Positions 36,310 to 44,547 of a stretch of DNA of 64,000 nucleotides are shown piece after piece; the stretch's first letter is position 1, and each line of letters starts with the position of its first letter. This DNA comes from CALCZU01 sp964396165 (GTDB lineage: Bacteria > Bdellovibrionota > FAC87 > UBA2466). A program made the position numbers and the translations under genes. The notes under the pieces were generated by a model that worked only from the letters and a program-made list of their open reading frames with translations, ran no database searches and was not told the origin of the DNA. Where the stretch lies: positions 15,631 through 79,630 of the forward strand of contig CAYNEF010000011.1 in the NCBI GenBank assembly GCA_964396165.1. The letters are read 5' to 3'.

Positions 36310-36831
36310 ATGCGACACTCGATGACTCTGTTCATTCTACTTTTACTAGCCTTGCCTATTCAGGGAGCTGAAGAATCCACTCTTTCCTCATTAAAAACAG
36401 GGTTAAAAGAATACGCAGGCCCTGCGTTAAATATAGTCGGCGGAAATGTCGGTTGGGGATTAGTAATTGGTGCCCATACTCGCACAGAAATTGTACTCCC
36501 CCTTACCATAGGGCTTGAGTCCGGCTTTAAAAGGTATGTAAACGGTGAGACACGTCTTATCGGAATTCCACTTCTTGTGACTGCCGCCTTTCAATTAGAT
36601 ACGCTTATTCAGAGCAATAAAATTCATCCCTATGTAGGCACCGCTTTGGGCGGAAACCTCGTCTTAGCGACAAATAATGTAGGGAATCGTTTTTATACTC
36701 AATTTATGGTTTATCCAGGAGCAGCAGTAGATTTAAGCGACTCGTTAACACTCAATGTAGAAACGCGCCTTGGTCTTAGCAACGTTTCGCCCATTTTTAT
36801 GCCGCTAGCAGCACTTGAATTCAAACTTTAA
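36310..36831 (+). CDS. Small exported outer-membrane beta-barrel-like protein
   Basis: 173 aa with a signal peptide (MTLFILLLLALPIQG/AEE). The mature part alternates short amphipathic strands and turns (GWGLVIGAHTRTEIVLPLT, then IHPYVGTALGGNLVLA) and ends with a strand finishing LEFKL, as in small outer-membrane barrels. The family is unknown. It is followed at 15 bases by a DUF1554 lipoprotein gene, probably one unit. Confidence 0.6.
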   Translation: MRHSMTLFILLLLALPIQGAEESTLSSLKTGLKEYAGPALNIVGGNVGWGLVIGAHTRTEIVLPLTIGLESGFKRYVNGETRLIGIPLLVTAAFQLDTLIQSNKIHPYVGTALGGNLVLATNNVGNRFYTQFMVYPGAAVDLSDSLTLNVETRLGLSNVSPIFMPLAALEFKL

Positions 36832-36846
36832 AAATAAGAGGAACCA

Positions 36847-38229
36847 ATGAAATACCTAAAATTTTTAACACTGCTCCCCCTTCTTTTTTTTGCAGCCTGC
36901 ATTTATAAATCCAGTATTACTATCGAAGATTCAAATCCAGCTCTTTCGCTCTCGGCGACAGGTACCGCCGTATTTACTTCAGAGCCTACCTGCATGTTCG
37001 CAGAAGGAGCTAATACCTGTACTAATTCTTTTGATGTGTTCTTCACAGCCACTACCCCGCCTACGGACAAATTTATTAGTTACTCTACCAATTGTAATGC
37101 CACGACTTTCACATCAACTAATACAAAAACTACGTTTAACGTCACTTTAAGTGGTGATTGTGCATTTACAGTCAAACTCGTATCACGTGCACAGGACTGT
37201 AGCACCTTCCCCTGTATTTACTATATAAATCCTATTCATGCAGATATGGGAGGAATAGGAAACACCGGAACTAGCGGTGCCGATTCTCTCTGCACTAAGT
37301 TAGGACCGTCTAATGGGACTACCTTCAAAGCACTTTTAGCATCTAGTACGCGCCACGCATGCACCTCTTATGATTGCGCAACCGGCGGAGCCAGCGAGAA
37401 CTTAGACTGGCCACTGTCCACTAGTACCACTTATTATCGGCCCGATGGCACAGAGATCGGTACAACGGACAGCAGTGCAATTTGGATTAATTCTGCAACG
37501 AATTCGATTGCGGCAAGTACGGGAACTGAACTTAGCTATTGGCACGCTTGGACTAAAGGTAAAAAATTTAGATCAGACGCGAACTGTTCTGATTGGACCA
37601 CAACCTCTGGAATTACCAACGTGGGCAATGCGGCTTCATCTCTTCCTCTGGACGATGTAGGGACCAGAAGTTGTAACTCGGATTATGGCCTTGTCTGCGT
37701 CGCTACAGGTACCAACTCCACCACCAAGAGAATTTTCGTAACAGCTACGACCTACACCGGAAATTTAGGTGGGGTCACAGGCGCAGATGCGAAATGCGCG
37801 GCGGATACCAATAAACCATCAAATGGAACTTATAAGGCGCTGATATCTGACGGCACGGCGAGAATTGCGTGCACCACTGCGAACTGTAGTGGTGGTGCGA
37901 CAGAGCACACGGGTTGGGTACTTTCCGCGAGTAAACAATACACGCGCGCAGATGGAACCGTGATCGGAACCACCAATAGCGCTGGAATTTTTGATTTTAC
38001 GACGACACTGACGAGTGCAGTGTCAACAACTACTGCTAATGTGTGGACTGGATTAGAACAAAATTGGACATCTTCTACTAATGATTGCGTCGACTATACT
38101 TCAGCTGCAGGCCCCGGCGGAAATTATAGCGCCATCGGAAATACGAATGCTACAGATGCAACTGCCATCAAGAAAACACTCGCTTCAGGATGTGAAAATT
38201 CGTATGCTCTTTACTGTGTCGAACAGTGA
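36847..38229 (+). CDS. Lipoprotein with two DUF1554 repeats
   Basis: 460 aa. Lipobox FAAC follows MKYLKFLTLLPLLF. Two homologous ~170-residue repeats begin near residues 120 and 297. Each has a Gly-rich entry (GGVTGADAKCAAD / GTSGADSLCTKL), then FKALLAS or YKALISD, a Cys pair with an acidic/Gly insert and a final C-x-N-x-Y-x-L-x-C. This is the DUF1554 pattern of Leptospira surface lipoproteins. It is Thr/Ser/Asn-rich. RBS AGAGGA precedes ATG 36847. Surface exposure is likely; function unknown. Confidence 0.8.
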   Translation: MKYLKFLTLLPLLFFAACIYKSSITIEDSNPALSLSATGTAVFTSEPTCMFAEGANTCTNSFDVFFTATTPPTDKFISYSTNCNATTFTSTNTKTTFNVTLSGDCAFTVKLVSRAQDCSTFPCIYYINPIHADMGGIGNTGTSGADSLCTKLGPSNGTTFKALLASSTRHACTSYDCATGGASENLDWPLSTSTTYYRPDGTEIGTTDSSAIWINSATNSIAASTGTELSYWHAWTKGKKFRSDANCSDWTTTSGITNVGNAASSLPLDDVGTRSCNSDYGLVCVATGTNSTTKRIFVTATTYTGNLGGVTGADAKCAADTNKPSNGTYKALISDGTARIACTTANCSGGATEHTGWVLSASKQYTRADGTVIGTTNSAGIFDFTTTLTSAVSTTTANVWTGLEQNWTSSTNDCVDYTSAAGPGGNYSAIGNTNATDATAIKKTLASGCENSYALYCVEQ

Positions 38230-38463
38230 TTGCAAGAATTCAAACTCGAAATAAAAACTATTCTACGCGAATAACCCGTAGCAACCGTAACTCATCAGTC
38301 AATCATGGTGGTCTTGGCATGGAATAATCGACAAACTTGTAACCAACTTTGAGCCTGAGTTCAGTGGTTTTCAATTTGCAATTTTATACATTGGCTAATC
38401 TGAAGGCGCAAGGGGGCAAGGATGTCTTGCGTGAGTGAAGAGCCCATGCAAAAAAGCAAATAA

Positions 38464-39141
38464 ATGAAAAGAAATTTAAGATTACTGCTTTTTACACTCT
38501 TTTTCAGTTGCCACATCGTGGCTGCTGTCTCGCTCGATTGCAAAAGTCTACTTGCTAGAACTCTTGAATTGTTCCCAAACTCCAATTTGCCTCTGGAATA
38601 TCGTGATATGGATGCAGCATTAGCGGAACAGGCAATGGGTCTAATTCGAGAGTCATACAGAAAAGCAGGTGGTTCAAAGTACCAAGACTCAGTCGAATTG
38701 AGTAAAGATCTTACGCACTCGTATATCGCTAGAAACGACGCAGGGGATCTTATAGTTTTCCTCGGTGCGCGGAGGACGGAGTTTGGCAATAAGATTACTG
38801 TTGTCGCCACGGATGAGACTATGACGGCCAAGGTTAGATCTGCCTTTTGGTTCAATCATTTAATCTTGAATGAGCATGGATATGCCGAGCTTTCCGGGGC
38901 CAGCCTTCTGGGAATCACTCGGCTTTTGAATGAAGTACCTATCGTAGGTTTTGAACGGGCTGAGAATATACTTGCTTCTTACGCTATTCGCCGACCAACG
39001 AAAGAGGAACTTGAAAACGGAATCAAAAAAAAACAGATACCAAACACAAAGCACTATATAAGGAATGCCTATGTACGTGAGATTCCGGTCAATGGAGTGT
39101 ACGAAGTCTTTATTAAAGTAATGGTAGGTAGACCAAAATAG
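38464..39141 (+). CDS. Exported protein of unknown function
   Basis: 225 aa with a signal peptide (LRLLLFTLFFSCHIVAA). The mature protein contains LEYRDMDAALAEQAMGLIRE, then YIARNDAGDLIVFLGAR, and ends in YEVFIKVMVGR. The arrangement vaguely recalls acyltransferase folds, but no catalytic motif is convincing. It lies between the surface lipoproteins and the ssrA-derived repeat at 39241. Confidence 0.55.
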   Translation: MKRNLRLLLFTLFFSCHIVAAVSLDCKSLLARTLELFPNSNLPLEYRDMDAALAEQAMGLIRESYRKAGGSKYQDSVELSKDLTHSYIARNDAGDLIVFLGARRTEFGNKITVVATDETMTAKVRSAFWFNHLILNEHGYAELSGASLLGITRLLNEVPIVGFERAENILASYAIRRPTKEELENGIKKKQIPNTKHYIRNAYVREIPVNGVYEVFIKVMVGRPK

Positions 39142-39240
39142 AAAGACTGATTGCTTCTGCCACGCTACGAATTGCAAAAATTAAAGTTGAGATGAGATTA
39201 GATAATTGAAATTAGAGGGAAATTTCTTAAAAAGAAATTT

Positions 39241-39254
39241 TGGAGGTGGGGGGA
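39241..39254. repeat. Duplicate of ssrA 3' end (att-like)
   Basis: TGGAGGTGGGGGGA is identical to 40461-40474, the 3' end of tmRNA. Beyond it only AAT and GAACCC are still shared, so the copy is decayed. It is a candidate distal attachment site of an element inserted at ssrA. Confidence 0.6.
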
Positions 39255-39385
39255 CAAGAATAGAACCCGGGCTATTACAGAGCCTAAAAATGAAAGTAAA
39301 ATAACAACTTATCTTCACTTCAAAGTTTCCTCCATCACGACTTTCCTCCATTTAAATATCTATGATAATTCGCCGTACCAAAATG

Positions 39386-39405
39386 TATAATTATGGTATA
39401 ATTAT
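39386..39405 (+). promoter_or_regulatory. Tandem palindromic operator/promoter of brnTA
   Basis: TATAATTAT occurs twice (386-394 and 397-405) separated by GG; the core ATAATTAT is itself palindromic. Each copy contains a perfect -10 hexamer TATAAT. Type II antitoxins such as BrnA repress their own promoter at sites like this. Confidence 0.65.
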
Positions 39406-39411
39406 ACTGTA

Positions 39412-39699
39412 ATGTTATCTTTTGAATGGGACATAGTAAAAGCATCAACTAACAAGAAAAAGCATGGCGTCTCATTCGAGGAAGCAAAAACGGTGTTTCT
39501 TGATCCGAATGCGAGAGTTATTGCAGATCCTGACCACTCAGATAAAGAGGAGAGATTTGTCATCTTGGGATTCAGCGAGCGGCTTAGGATTTTAGTTGTT
39601 TGCCATTGCTATCGCAAAGAAGATTCCGTGATTCGAATTATTTCGGCCAGGAAAGCAGAGAAGCACGAAAGAGAAAAATATAAGGAGCAATTACCATGA
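39412..39699 (+). CDS. brnT: BrnT-family ribonuclease toxin
   Basis: 95 aa, the usual BrnT length, with the family pattern FEWDIVKASTNKKKHGVSFE, then VFLDPNARVIADPDH, RFVILGFSERLRILVVCHC and IISARKAEKHEREKY. BrnT is an RNase neutralised by BrnA. ATG 39412 lies only about 10 bases after a TATAAT, so the message may be leaderless or nearly so. The stop overlaps the brnA start by four bases. Confidence 0.92.
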   Translation: MLSFEWDIVKASTNKKKHGVSFEEAKTVFLDPNARVIADPDHSDKEERFVILGFSERLRILVVCHCYRKEDSVIRIISARKAEKHEREKYKEQLP

Positions 39700-39914
39700 G
39701 AAAATCCTACGACTTTTCAAAATCGAAGAAAAACCCCTATGCCAAGCTGTTAAAGCAACAGGTGACTATTCGACTAGAAAAGAATGTGATTGAATATTTC
39801 AAAGCACTTGCAGATGAAACGGGAATTGCTTATCAGGTTCTGATTAATCTGTACTTGAAAGACTGTGTTAATTCGGGGAAGAAACCTTCGTTTAACTGGA
39901 AGAATGTGGCTTGA
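39696..39914 (+). CDS. brnA: BrnA-family antitoxin
   Basis: 72 aa, starting in an ATGA overlap with brnT; GGAG precedes the ATG. The C-terminal part is a ribbon-helix-helix: QVTIRLEKNVIEYFKALAD then GIAYQVLINLYLKDCV. It should bind BrnT and the repeated palindrome upstream of the operon. The cassette lies inside the putative ssrA-bounded insertion. Confidence 0.9.
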   Translation: MRKSYDFSKSKKNPYAKLLKQQVTIRLEKNVIEYFKALADETGIAYQVLINLYLKDCVNSGKKPSFNWKNVA

Positions 39915-39922
39915 GTGAAATA

Positions 39923-40369
39923 CTAGCTTTTTAGGTACAGAGCACCGCAATATTCCATGCCAAAATACCTCGCAGTTAACCTAAAAGGCACCTCGAAGCC
40001 AGTTGGGAGTTCTGCATCAGTGCCACATGAAATCACATAACACTTCTTACCGCGCAATCCTTTCCCGACTTCTTTGTAGGTTGAGAGTAACTCGGTAAAT
40101 CTATCGAATAGTACCTTCATACGACCGCTCATGGCGTACCAGTAAACAGGGGTCGCGAATATGATTGTTTGGGCAACATCTATCTTCGTAACAATAGCCT
40201 GAAAGTCATCGGATGCGTTTGTTTTATGGTCGTAACAGTAGTGGCTAAGATTAAAATTTCGCAGGTCTAAAAGCTCGTATTCAGAGAATGGGCAAAGGGT
40301 TTTCACCGCGGTAAGTGTATTGCTATCTTCACGAGAGCTTCCCAGAATGACAAGAACTTCTGATTTCAT
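39923..40369 (-). CDS. Flavodoxin-like NAD(P)H-dependent oxidoreductase
   Basis: 148 aa. N-terminal VLVILGSSREDSNTLTAV is the FMN phosphate loop; IIFATPVYWYAMSGRMKVLFDRF is the typical isoalloxazine-side segment of NADPH-dependent FMN reductases/flavodoxin-fold quinone reductases. Slightly short but apparently complete. It converges on brnA, with eight bases between the stops. Both lie between the two copies of the ssrA end. Confidence 0.88.
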   Translation of the reverse strand: MKSEVLVILGSSREDSNTLTAVKTLCPFSEYELLDLRNFNLSHYCYDHKTNASDDFQAIVTKIDVAQTIIFATPVYWYAMSGRMKVLFDRFTELLSTYKEVGKGLRGKKCYVISCGTDAELPTGFEVPFRLTARYFGMEYCGALYLKS

Positions 40370-40460
40370 CTAGGAATTATTATACCGAAGGTACTTAGGT
40401 GTCTATCAAGTGGAGGGTATAGACCAGAGGAGATTCCGGGTTCTACAATCTATCACTTTA

Positions 40461-40814
40461 TGGAGGTGGGGGGAATCGAACCCCCGTCCGTAAGCGATCT
40501 ACCGAAGCCACTACATGCGTGTCTCAAAGATTGGTTTTAGTCCGGAAGCTGTCCTTCGAGCCAAACTACTTCCAGCTTAGCCCCAAGTGTTTTTAAAGTT
40601 CTGACCCTCGAGAAACAAATCAGAACCCGAGCCCACTAAATGGCGTCCTTAACTAATTCATGAGCCGAAACTAGTCAGAACGGGCTAGCTTATAATTAAG
40701 CAGCCATTGCGTAATTGTCGCCAATTACAATTTGCCGCCTTTTTTACGAGTCAGCGAACGAACTCGGCATGCAACTTCAAGCTTCACTACCCACGTCGAA
40801 GCCAGGTCACCCCC
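40461..40814 (-). ncRNA. ssrA: tmRNA (tag peptide GDNYAMAA)
   Basis: The 5' end GGGGGTGACCTGGCTTCGACG and the 3' T-arm GGTTCGATTCCCCCCACC fold together as a tRNA-like domain with acceptor strands GGGGGTG/CACCTCC. The tag frame at 40722-40696 reads GGC GAC AAT TAC GCA ATG GCT GCT TAA, giving (A)GDNYAMAA. It has the usual ending for ClpXP recognition, but Met instead of Leu. The discriminator A is encoded and the CCA is not. It rescues stalled ribosomes. Confidence 0.96.
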
Positions 40815-40824
40815 GTATCTAATA

Positions 40825-40852
40825 TTAAGTTTAAGATTAATCTTAAACTTAA
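40825..40852. promoter_or_regulatory. 28-bp perfect palindrome in the ssrA promoter
   Basis: TTAAGTTTAAGATT and its exact reverse complement form two 14-base arms with no spacer, at about -11 to -38 from the tmRNA 5' end. The -10-like TAATAT overlaps its edge and the -35 area lies within. No T tract follows, so it looks like an operator rather than a terminator. Confidence 0.6.
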
Positions 40853-40950
40853 AATCCTCAAACTTTCAAAGACCTGGGTTTAAATATAGTCCGAGTTTAA
40901 GGAAAGACAAGGCTAATGAATATACAGGGAATAGGGGGGGAATTAGAGCA

Positions 40951-42147
40951 TTACGGTTGCATTTGATCTAAACCGGGAGGGAGAAAATTCGAGTTATAAC
41001 GGCTATAGCCTTTTGTCACTCTTATGTAGGAAGCTGTTCCGTATTTGCTGAATAATAACATCGGTTCGTAAGTCGCGTTTGCGCATTTTGTGGCAAACCC
41101 CGGACTGTAGATTTGTCCGAACTCGATCCCATCTAAATAGAGTCTGATGGTGCCGTTCTTTCGAGAGGCAGCTAAATGGTGCCATTCAAAATACGAAATG
41201 GTTAAGGGAAAGATACTTGAAGTCGGTGCTTGTCTTTGAACGACCATAAACTGGCCTTTAAGATTATAGTAATTTAGGTCAAAGACACATCCTCTTCCCT
41301 GGTATTGAAACCCGAGGATAGAAAACATTGCTGCCATTTGTGGTTCAGTGAGTATGAAGTAAGTCTCTATAGTAAAGTCTTTGTCTTCAAATTTAAGTGA
41401 TTCAAGAGGTAAAGCGAGACCGGCCGATCTAGCGTTTGCATTATAATCCAGGTATCCATTTTCAAAAGGACCGCCCGTTGAACGTACGGTTCCTGTGTAG
41501 TACACTTTTCGATTCGAGATAAGCTCTTTTAATCCATCAGCTTCGCCATTCATTTTGATATAGACTGACGTGGCCCAGGTATTTGTATTGCGACTAGAAG
41601 AAGAGGTGTCAGCGGTTTCTTTCAAAAGTTCTTCTACTTTTGTTACTGCTTCTTCGGTTGTTTTTATCTGTGTTGCCACATTGGTAGAATTTGTATCCTC
41701 CTCAATTTCATTTTCAGTATGTTCGTCTGTTTTTTCAACTTCAGCAGTTGGTTCAGTCACAAGCCCATTGGAATCTTCTGGCTTTGAGTCGACCTCTCTG
41801 TACACAGTATTATTAAAAGAGAGATCTGGCTTTTTTAGTTTGCTTTTATCCGTCTTGCCAGTCGCTGCATCGACAAATTTAAACCCGTCATCCCAGTCTT
41901 GAGTGTGTTTGCCTTTGCCGGATTTATTTTTCTTCGAAGTTTTTTTTGTAGCTGTTTTTACTTGTTTTAGAAGAGCGTTGCCACTGTATCCTTTTCCGTC
42001 GGCCCCACTGTATCCTTCTCCATTTTCAGGTTTGTCTATAGGCTTCGTTGAAATTTGCGTTTTGTCCTCAGGAGGTTTGCTATTAAAAAAACAGCCGGAG
42101 ATACCGAGGCTGAAAATAAGCAAAATAATACGCGCAACTTGGGACAT
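40951..42147 (-). CDS. Lipoprotein with C-terminal LamG-like domain
   Basis: 398 aa. Lipobox ISGC follows a short hydrophobic signal. Then come a low-complexity spacer with twin GYSG motifs and an acidic Thr/Glu-rich stretch (~60-190), then a concanavalin/LamG-like domain: GLALPLESLKFEDKDFTIET, FEWHHLAASRKNGTIRLYLDG, ASYIRVTKGYSRY. It is likely surface-tethered and glycan- or protein-binding. The lipoprotein at 57633 has a related domain. A 108-base leader separates it from the next minus-strand gene upstream. Confidence 0.75.
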   Translation of the reverse strand: MSQVARIILLIFSLGISGCFFNSKPPEDKTQISTKPIDKPENGEGYSGADGKGYSGNALLKQVKTATKKTSKKNKSGKGKHTQDWDDGFKFVDAATGKTDKSKLKKPDLSFNNTVYREVDSKPEDSNGLVTEPTAEVEKTDEHTENEIEEDTNSTNVATQIKTTEEAVTKVEELLKETADTSSSSRNTNTWATSVYIKMNGEADGLKELISNRKVYYTGTVRSTGGPFENGYLDYNANARSAGLALPLESLKFEDKDFTIETYFILTEPQMAAMFSILGFQYQGRGCVFDLNYYNLKGQFMVVQRQAPTSSIFPLTISYFEWHHLAASRKNGTIRLYLDGIEFGQIYSPGFATKCANATYEPMLLFSKYGTASYIRVTKGYSRYNSNFLPPGLDQMQP

Positions 42148-42254
42148 GCAAATACTATAAACTAAGGAGTGCTTTTAATTTTAGAGGAACTATTCAGCTA
42201 ATTTGAAGTGTTCTTCACAATTGCCTGGCTAGGCATAAGGGAAGGGGGTGTATT

Positions 42255-42536
42255 CTACTTGTCTTGATCTTTGGGGGTAAGACCCATGAGCTTTTTGCCC
42301 CACCAGATGACGCCCACGATGAGGAATTTGGGATCAGAAAAAAAAGCTGGTGCTTTGCCTTCAAACACGTGTCCGATAAATTGAAAAATCCATCCCAAAA
42401 CAAATAAACCTAAGGCCCATTTCCAATTAAAAAAAAGAAGCGGAATAGATATTACAATCATGGGAATGCCAAACGTGTGAGTCAGGCGATTCATCGGGTG
42501 TTTATGCTTATCGTTATATTCTTCGAGAAATCCCAT
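42255..42536 (-). CDS. Mpo1/DUF962-like small membrane protein
   Basis: 93 aa. HPMNRLTHTFGIP and FIGHVFEGKAPAFF carry the conserved His residues of the YGL010w/Mpo1 family, iron-dependent oxygenases acting on 2-hydroxy fatty acids in yeast. Two hydrophobic hairpins flank them. Bacterial members are short like this one. Function in lipid alpha-oxidation is family knowledge, not shown here. A Lys/Asp tail (LTPKDQDK) ends it. Confidence 0.8.
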   Translation of the reverse strand: MGFLEEYNDKHKHPMNRLTHTFGIPMIVISIPLLFFNWKWALGLFVLGWIFQFIGHVFEGKAPAFFSDPKFLIVGVIWWGKKLMGLTPKDQDK

Positions 42537-42588
42537 GAAGTTAAATGTACCACATGTAGAATGATCGCACTTCTGCTAAAATGAAAAA

Positions 42589-43043
42589 ATGAATCAGAAA
42601 ATGGGACTAAGCGTTGTTTTGCCGTGTTACAACGAGGCGATAAGTCTACCAACTCTTATTCATGCATACGAAAAAGCAGCTACCGACAGCGGTATTTTAG
42701 ATCAATTTCAATTGATAATTGTAGACAATGGTTCCTCGGATGATACGGAAAAAGTACTTTCTAAAATAAGAAATCAAGGACAATACGAATTCATTACGAT
42801 AGTCACAGTAACGGAAAATCAAGGTTACGGGTATGGAGTATTAATGGGGCTGCAAAGTGTTCGTTTTAATACAGCAGCGTATAGCCACGCGGATGAACAG
42901 TGTTCACCTTTAGATGTTTTTCGTGCTTATGATTCATATAGGAAAAAAGAAAACGTATTGGTAAAGGGCCATCGCACAGGACGTGCTTTTACGGAAAGAC
43001 TTTTTACGTGGGGTTTTGAATTGTGCGTTTTTTTAGTTTTGGG
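42589..43043 (+). CDS. Glycosyltransferase family 2, cut by assembly gap
   Basis: About 152 residues visible before the N run; the rest is lost. GT-A start LSVVLPCYNEAISLPTL, nucleotide site LIIVDNGSSDDTEKVL, metal-site region AAYSHADEQCSPLDVF, then KGHRTGRAFTERLFTWGFEL, as in dolichol-phosphate-mannose-synthase-like enzymes. The apparent open frame after the gap is a reverse-strand shadow of the thioredoxin gene, so the true 3' end lies within the gap or just after it. Confidence 0.85.
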
Positions 43044-43143
43044 NNNNNNNNNNNNNNNNNNNNNNNNNNNNNNNNNNNNNNNNNNNNNNNNNNNNNNNNN
43101 NNNNNNNNNNNNNNNNNNNNNNNNNNNNNNNNNNNNNNNNNNN
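43044..43143. other. Assembly gap (100 N)
   Basis: Exactly 100 N, so the real length is unknown. It truncates the GT2 gene. Confidence 0.98.
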
Positions 43144-43150
43144 TGGATAA

Positions 43151-43184
43151 AAAATAAAAAACCCCGGAACCTTTCGGCCCCGAG
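43151..43184 (-). terminator. Rho-independent terminator of the thioredoxin gene
   Basis: On the minus strand CCTCGGGGCC, loop GAAA, GGTTCCGGGG (10 pairs including G-T) is followed by TTTTTTATTTTTT. It lies 43 bases after the thioredoxin-like stop. Confidence 0.85.
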
Positions 43185-43226
43185 GTCTGTCTGTATTCCC
43201 GAACGCATCCTGAACGGGAAACTTTT

Positions 43227-43745
43227 TTATTCGATGTCACTTACCGGGCACTCCGCAGTTTGTAACAACGATTTAATCTTGTTTCTAATCTTTGCTTTGG
43301 TAGCGCTAGACCAAACCCCCGAAGTTTTTAAAACTACCTTACCTTCGAAATCGAGCACGTAGGTAGACGGGTAGCCGCTTGTGCCTAATTGATTGGTTAA
43401 GGTTTTCTTTGCGTCTTTTAAGACTGGGTGATTTGGGTGGTGGCGTCTAATCCATTCTTCGTATTGAGAATCAGATTTGTCGATGCCGATGTCCAGTACT
43501 GCGACAAATTTATTGTCTTTAAATTCCTCTGCCAAGTCGTCCACGTTGGGAGCGTTGTCGTTACAGTAGGGGCAATTGAGAAAATAATTTTCCAAAACAA
43601 AAACCGGACAGGATTGTTGTTCCGAACTATAGAGTGTTCCAGGTACTTCCGCATTCATCTGCGGAAGGGTAAAGGGTTGTACGGTTACGGCATAGGTTAG
43701 TTTCGTAAAAAGAACGAGTGCTAAGAAACATCCTGTCTTTTTCAT
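43227..43745 (-). CDS. Exported thioredoxin-like (TlpA/ResA-type) protein
   Basis: 172 aa. ATG 43745 is chosen because AAGGAGTCCAA precedes it and a signal peptide follows (KKTGCFLALVLFTKLTYA). Active site NCPYC in ENYFLNCPYCNDN, cis-Pro region GTSGYPSTYVLDFEGKVV. Two extra Cys (QQSCPVF and AECPVS) could form a further bridge. It probably acts in periplasmic disulfide reduction or exchange. A strong terminator follows. Confidence 0.88.
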   Translation of the reverse strand: MKKTGCFLALVLFTKLTYAVTVQPFTLPQMNAEVPGTLYSSEQQSCPVFVLENYFLNCPYCNDNAPNVDDLAEEFKDNKFVAVLDIGIDKSDSQYEEWIRRHHPNHPVLKDAKKTLTNQLGTSGYPSTYVLDFEGKVVLKTSGVWSSATKAKIRNKIKSLLQTAECPVSDIE

Positions 43746-43884
43746 TTGGACTCCTTGTTTGGTGTTATAACTAGTATATCGGTGTATCTCCCAAAAGCTG
43801 TGCAAACAAACGCATTCGGGCTTAACAGATGTTGCGAGGAATTCTTAGGCGAAATCGAAAGAGATTTAACAAGGTGCAGAATGT

Positions 43885-44547
43885 CTAATATTTCAATGCG
43901 ATTTGAAAGCCCGTAGGGCCTAGGGAGAGGGAAAATTTTTCCTGAAAGACTTTTTCTTCGTCAGTAGTACTGAATAAATTCGTGAGTGAAACAAGTGTAT
44001 TTACGCCCCCTAAAAAGAAAAGTGCTGTTCTCAGTTCCCGGTGTTCTGCAGTGGCAGCGTTCAGAAAATTAAGACCAGCCATTAATCCATGCGTGAGAGA
44101 ACGTAAATGTCTTGTGCGTTTTGCCTGTGCTGCAGTTTCTTGCAAGAAAGATTTTGCTAAATCGTTTTTTTGACTTTCAGTAAGACTTGCTTGAGTAGAG
44201 ATAATTTTGTGAAAGCGGATGATATCATCGTCTACGAGAATTAGATACGAGCCGTAACCAACGGAGGCCACTCCCACACTTTGCCCAAGACTGTAGATCG
44301 TTCGAGCAAAAATATCCTCGCTTAAATAATATCCCGGTATCGAAACAGCTAATGCAACGCCACCGCTAATCACATATCCCCAACCACGGATGGAGTTTGC
44401 TTTTCTTAAATCCTCTGCACGCGTGTTCAGATATTCATAGGGCGTCTGTTTTTTATCTGAAGCGTGTAAAGTTAACGAGAAAAAAAAGACTGCTAAGACA
44501 AGTTTATAAACGAACAGAAATTTCAGTTGCGATTTTTGAACCACCAC
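43885..44547 (-). CDS. Membrane/exported protein, last gene of OM operon
   Basis: 220 aa. An N-terminal hydrophobic segment (FLFVYKLVLAVFFFSLTLHA) looks like a signal peptide. Further moderately hydrophobic stretches follow (GWGYVISGGVALAVSIPGYYL, GVASVGYGSYLILVDDD, ALFFLGGVNTLVSLTNLF). The start lies 44 bases inside the preceding gene, unusual within this otherwise tight operon; a later start would cost the signal. No family recognised. Confidence 0.6.
   Translation of the reverse strand: MVVQKSQLKFLFVYKLVLAVFFFSLTLHASDKKQTPYEYLNTRAEDLRKANSIRGWGYVISGGVALAVSIPGYYLSEDIFARTIYSLGQSVGVASVGYGSYLILVDDDIIRFHKIISTQASLTESQKNDLAKSFLQETAAQAKRTRHLRSLTHGLMAGLNFLNAATAEHRELRTALFFLGGVNTLVSLTNLFSTTDEEKVFQEKFSLSLGPTGFQIALKY

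Noticed and set aside
38361..38855. 164-codon antisense frame over the start of the exported unknown protein
   Set aside because: The plus-strand frame has a signal peptide and full coding pattern; the antisense frame lacks any recognisable domain.
38464..39141. Calling the exported unknown protein an N-acyltransferase
   Set aside because: Only a loose resemblance in strand order; no acyl-CoA or acyl-homoserine-lactone motif residues could be seen.
39241..39290. A complete tRNA or second tmRNA on the minus strand at the ssrA-like repeat
   Set aside because: Only the terminal 14 bases and a few later ones match; no T-stem, anticodon arm or acceptor partner can be formed.
43144..43362. Apparent continuation of the GT2 coding frame after the second N gap
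   Set aside because: It runs antisense through the thioredoxin gene and across its terminator, and shows no GT2 motif; the join across 100 N is arbitrary.
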